A stretch of DNA of 64,000 nt from WHSM01 sp036375165 (GTDB taxonomy: Bacteria > Actinomycetota > Actinomycetes > Mycobacteriales > Micromonosporaceae): contig DASUSI010000116.1 of NCBI GenBank assembly GCA_036375165.1, positions 1 through 64,000 of the forward strand. Reading direction: 5' to 3'. The notes beneath the pieces are model-generated. The model saw nothing but the letters and a program-made list of their open reading frames with translations, was not told where the DNA came from and ran no database searches. Position 1 is the first letter of the stretch, and each line of letters begins with the position of its first letter. The position numbers and the translations under genes are program-made. Of this stretch, positions 61,694-64,000 are shown in pieces.

Positions 61694-62324
61694 TGGGGCG
61701 GCCGTGGCGCGGCCGGTCGCCGAGATCCCGGTGGACGAGTTGCCCAACGGGCTGCCGCTGTTCAACCTGTTCCTGCACCTGCCGGCGTTCGACGCCCGGC
61801 TGCAACTGTTCCGGATGCTGCGCGGCTACGTGCTGGAGCGATTCACCCTGCACACCATGCTGGCGCATCCGGAGGATGTGGACCGGATCCCGGCTCTCGC
61901 CGGGGCGCTCGGGTTCTTCCAGGCACATGGTGAGGTGTGGTTGTTGGCCGAGGGCTCGGTCCGGGACCGGCCTGCCCTCACCCTTGGTCGGGTGGGGCGG
62001 CCGGTGGAGTACGCCGTCGTGCGCTCCCCGGACGGAAACAGGCTGTGCCTGGTCGATGCGGCCGGACGGGTGGCCGCCGAGGCGGACCGGGACGCGGTGC
62101 TGTGTGACGACCTGACCAAGGTGCGGCTGCTGCGGGAGGGTTTCCTCGCCGAGTACCCGGACCACGCGCTGTCGATGCCGTTCATCCGGCCGTACCCCGG
62201 GCTGACCTCGTTGATCCGGCAAGGGCGGCAGTTCGACCGGCTGTTTCGCACCGACCCGGTCGGCCCCGGCACCAGGTTCCGCGAGCCGTGGGTACGGGTC
62301 GCGGGGGTCGCCACGGGATGGTGA
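61674..62324 (+). CDS. protein of unknown function in the operon
   Basis: 216 aa, no family recognised. It is soluble and has no signal peptide or TM helix. It shows LPLFNLFLHLPAFDARLQLFRMLRGYVLERFTLHTML, then LLAEGSVRDRPALTLGR and a C-terminal FIRPYPGLTSLIRQGRQFDRLF. There are single His, Asp and Cys residues but no obvious catalytic motif. GTG start with GAGGAG upstream; overlaps glycosyltransferase 2 by 20 bases, so it is co-translated. Perhaps a pathway-specific enzyme. Confidence 0.7.
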   Translation: MDAVLADGAAVARPVAEIPVDELPNGLPLFNLFLHLPAFDARLQLFRMLRGYVLERFTLHTMLAHPEDVDRIPALAGALGFFQAHGEVWLLAEGSVRDRPALTLGRVGRPVEYAVVRSPDGNRLCLVDAAGRVAAEADRDAVLCDDLTKVRLLREGFLAEYPDHALSMPFIRPYPGLTSLIRQGRQFDRLFRTDPVGPGTRFREPWVRVAGVATGW

Positions 62325-62328
62325 GCCG

Positions 62329-63591
62329 GTGACGTCACCGCGTGCCGGAATCGGGGTGATCCGGCGTAACCCGGCGTACCAGATTTTCCTGGTCGCCACG
62401 CTGTTCTCGTTCACCGGCAGCACGGTGCACGTGATCGCGGCGAGTTGGCTGATCCTGAAGCTGACCGGCACCGGGTACGCGGTACCGCTGCTGCTGCTGT
62501 TCTCCGTGGTGCCCGGCGTGGTACTCACCCCGGTGGTGGGCTGGCTGGTCGACCGGGTGGACGCCCGGATGCTGCTGGTGCTGGTGGATGTGGTGTCCGG
62601 GCTCACGGTGCTGGCGGTGCCGGCGCTGGCATGGGCGGGATCGCTGCGGGCATGGCACCTGTACGCGGCGGAGACCTTGATCGCCGTCTGCGGCCAGTTC
62701 TACGGGCCCGCGTCACGGGTGTTCGTGTGGCGGCTGGCACCGCGCCGGGAGCTGCTGGCCGCCAACGCCACCGTGACGCTGGTTTACCAGTCGGGGATCG
62801 CGTTGGGCGCACTGGGCGGCGGGATCCTGGTGGCCACCGTCGGCCCGTTGGCGGGGCTCCTGGTGAACGCGGCCTCGTTCGGGATCTCCGCGGTGGGGAT
62901 GCTGGTGATCCGAGCCAATGACCGGTGGTCGGCTCGCGCAGGTCCGGAAGAAAGCGACGAACCCGATGGCCCGGTGGTGTACCACGGAATGTGGCGGGGC
63001 CTGGTCGGCACCGCACGACTGGTCGCGGACCAGCCCCGGATCTGGCACATGACCGCGCTGTACCTGGGGTTGCAGTCCACGCATCGGCTGCTCTCGGGGC
63101 TGCTGGTGCCTTTCGTGGCCGCCGCCGGGCTGGGCGCGGGGACCCAGGGTGCCCTGCAGATGTGCTACAGCGTGGGTGCTGTGCTCGCCGGTGCCCTGGT
63201 GCCGGCGCTCGCCCGCCGGTTCGGTGAGCTGCCGCTGCTGCTACTGGGATCGGTCGGGGTGGTGGGGTTGGTGGTGGCCTTCTCCATGACCGCCGACCGG
63301 TGGCTGGCACTGGCGGTGTACGGGGCGGTCGGGCTCGCGGTGAGTTCCTGGGTGTATCCGCTCACCGCCGCCCAGGAGTTGGTGCCCGGTGACGCCCAGG
63401 GCCGCTACCACGCCATGGTCGGCGCGTTGGTGTCGGTGGCCGGGGTCGCCGTGTTCGCCACGAGCAGCCTGCTGCTGCGTTTCCTGGAGCCCAGGACCGT
63501 GTACTGGCTGGGGGCCGTGGTTCTGCTGGCCACCGCCCTGCCATCGGTGGTACGTGCCAATCGGAGGGAAGTCGATGCCTGCCGTGTCTGA
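62329..63591 (+). CDS. MFS exporter
   Basis: 420 aa, about twelve TM helices. RNPAYQIFLVATLFSFTGSTVHVIAASWLILKLTG, the loop GWLVDRVDARMLLVLVDVVSG (conserved D-x-x-D/R loop) and GPASRVFVWRLAPRRELLAANATVTL place it in the MFS, drug-efflux-like (MFS_3/EntS type). Probably exports the product and protects the cell. GTG start, 4 bases after the previous gene; overlaps the next gene by 17 bases. Confidence 0.88.
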   Translation: MTSPRAGIGVIRRNPAYQIFLVATLFSFTGSTVHVIAASWLILKLTGTGYAVPLLLLFSVVPGVVLTPVVGWLVDRVDARMLLVLVDVVSGLTVLAVPALAWAGSLRAWHLYAAETLIAVCGQFYGPASRVFVWRLAPRRELLAANATVTLVYQSGIALGALGGGILVATVGPLAGLLVNAASFGISAVGMLVIRANDRWSARAGPEESDEPDGPVVYHGMWRGLVGTARLVADQPRIWHMTALYLGLQSTHRLLSGLLVPFVAAAGLGAGTQGALQMCYSVGAVLAGALVPALARRFGELPLLLLGSVGVVGLVVAFSMTADRWLALAVYGAVGLAVSSWVYPLTAAQELVPGDAQGRYHAMVGALVSVAGVAVFATSSLLLRFLEPRTVYWLGAVVLLATALPSVVRANRREVDACRV

Positions 63592-64000
63592 CCTACTGGA
63601 CAACCTCGACTGGGTGGAGGTCCCCGCGGGTGAACTGCTGATGGGCACCCCGGAGGAGGAACTTCCCCGACTCTGGGAGCGGGTCAAGGACCTACCGGTG
63701 GAGCGGTCGTGGTTTCTCAAGGAGTGTCCACGCCGGACGGTGCGGGTGGACCGGTTCGTGATCGCCCGGGTACCGCTGACTGTCGCCCAGTTCAGCGCGC
63801 TCGCCGTGGGTGTCGAGTTGCCGGCGACGGTGACCGGGAAACCGGACCATCCGGTCGCGGTGCCGTACGCCGTGGCCGAGCGGTTGGTGTGCCGGCTCGC
63901 CGACGCCACCGGGCGACCGGTGCGCCTGCCCGCCGAGGAGCAGTGGGAACGGGCGGCCCGGGGCGACGACGACCGGGAGTACCCGTGGGGTGACAAGTTC
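63575..64000 (+). CDS. FGE/sulfatase-modifying-factor-like protein (ToxD-like), 5' part
   Basis: 142 codons visible, truncated by the window end. WVEVPAGELLMGTPEEE is the start of an FGE-sulfatase domain, followed by ECPRRTVRVDRFVIARVPLTVAQF and the RLPAEEQWERAARGDDD-REYPWGD block. That block is diagnostic of the DUF323/FGE family (also seen in EgtB and in ToxD of toxoflavin operons). The catalytic end is outside the window, so it cannot be judged. GGAGGG precedes the ATG; overlaps the MFS gene by 17 bases. Confidence 0.88.
   Translation, partial: MPAVSDLLDNLDWVEVPAGELLMGTPEEELPRLWERVKDLPVERSWFLKECPRRTVRVDRFVIARVPLTVAQFSALAVGVELPATVTGKPDHPVAVPYAVAERLVCRLADATGRPVRLPAEEQWERAARGDDDREYPWGDKF

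Overview
High-GC actinomycete chromosome. The gene set (MtrAB-LpqB, WhiB, FbiC/CofD/CofE for coenzyme F420, prfB-ftsE-ftsX-smpB, Rv3235-family protein beside secA, long-form HPF) fits a filamentous or sporulating actinobacterium. Gene order and codon use suggest Micromonosporaceae, which is an inference. Nearly all of the window reads as core genome, with accessory DNA at both ends.

Left edge (1-600): the 3' end of a tyrosine integrase points at a tRNA-Ala(GGC) gene, which looks like the end of an integrated element. 0.66-9.4 kb: CHRD protein, YqgE/AlgH protein, MTA phosphorylase, a 1081-aa MalT-type ATPase with a C-terminal SARP/BTAD module, then two very small ORFs behind a SARP-like direct repeat (the second resembles an NHLP-type leader peptide), a two-component system and a hemerythrin-like protein. 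9.5-16.1 kb: ssrA (tmRNA), a STAS protein, smpB, an M23 endopeptidase, ftsX, ftsE, prfB and a PadR regulator. 16.4-26.9 kb: tryptophan 2,3-dioxygenase, an FtsK-like ATPase coupled to a membrane protein, pruA, a WS/DGAT-like protein and small regulators. 26.9-38.1 kb: secA, a double GNAT protein, a glutathionyl-hydroquinone reductase-like protein, hpf, a ComF protein and lpqB-mtrB-mtrA. 38.2-49.4 kb: two DUF2142 membrane proteins, ahcY, a mannose-metabolism operon (manB, Trm112-like, SIS, CDF transporter, manA), DUF3499, a metallopeptidase-fold protein and whiB. 49.6-55.05 kb: fbiC, a P/Q-rich membrane protein, cofD and cofE.

Right end (55.05-64.0 kb): after an 0.9-kb gene-poor, AT-richer stretch carrying two TGTCAA/TTGACA palindromes comes a tightly coupled operon: WD40 protein, GTP cyclohydrolase II, ABM-like small protein, SAM methyltransferase, two GT4-type glycosyltransferases, an unknown protein, an MFS exporter and the start of an FGE/sulfatase-modifying-factor-like protein. 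The combination WD40 + GTP cyclohydrolase II + methyltransferase + FGE-like matches ToxC/ToxB/ToxA/ToxD of toxoflavin (7-azapteridine) biosynthesis. The glycosyltransferases are not part of that known set. The operon runs off the right edge. It is the best candidate here for an undescribed system: a possibly glycosylated azapteridine or related GTP-derived metabolite.
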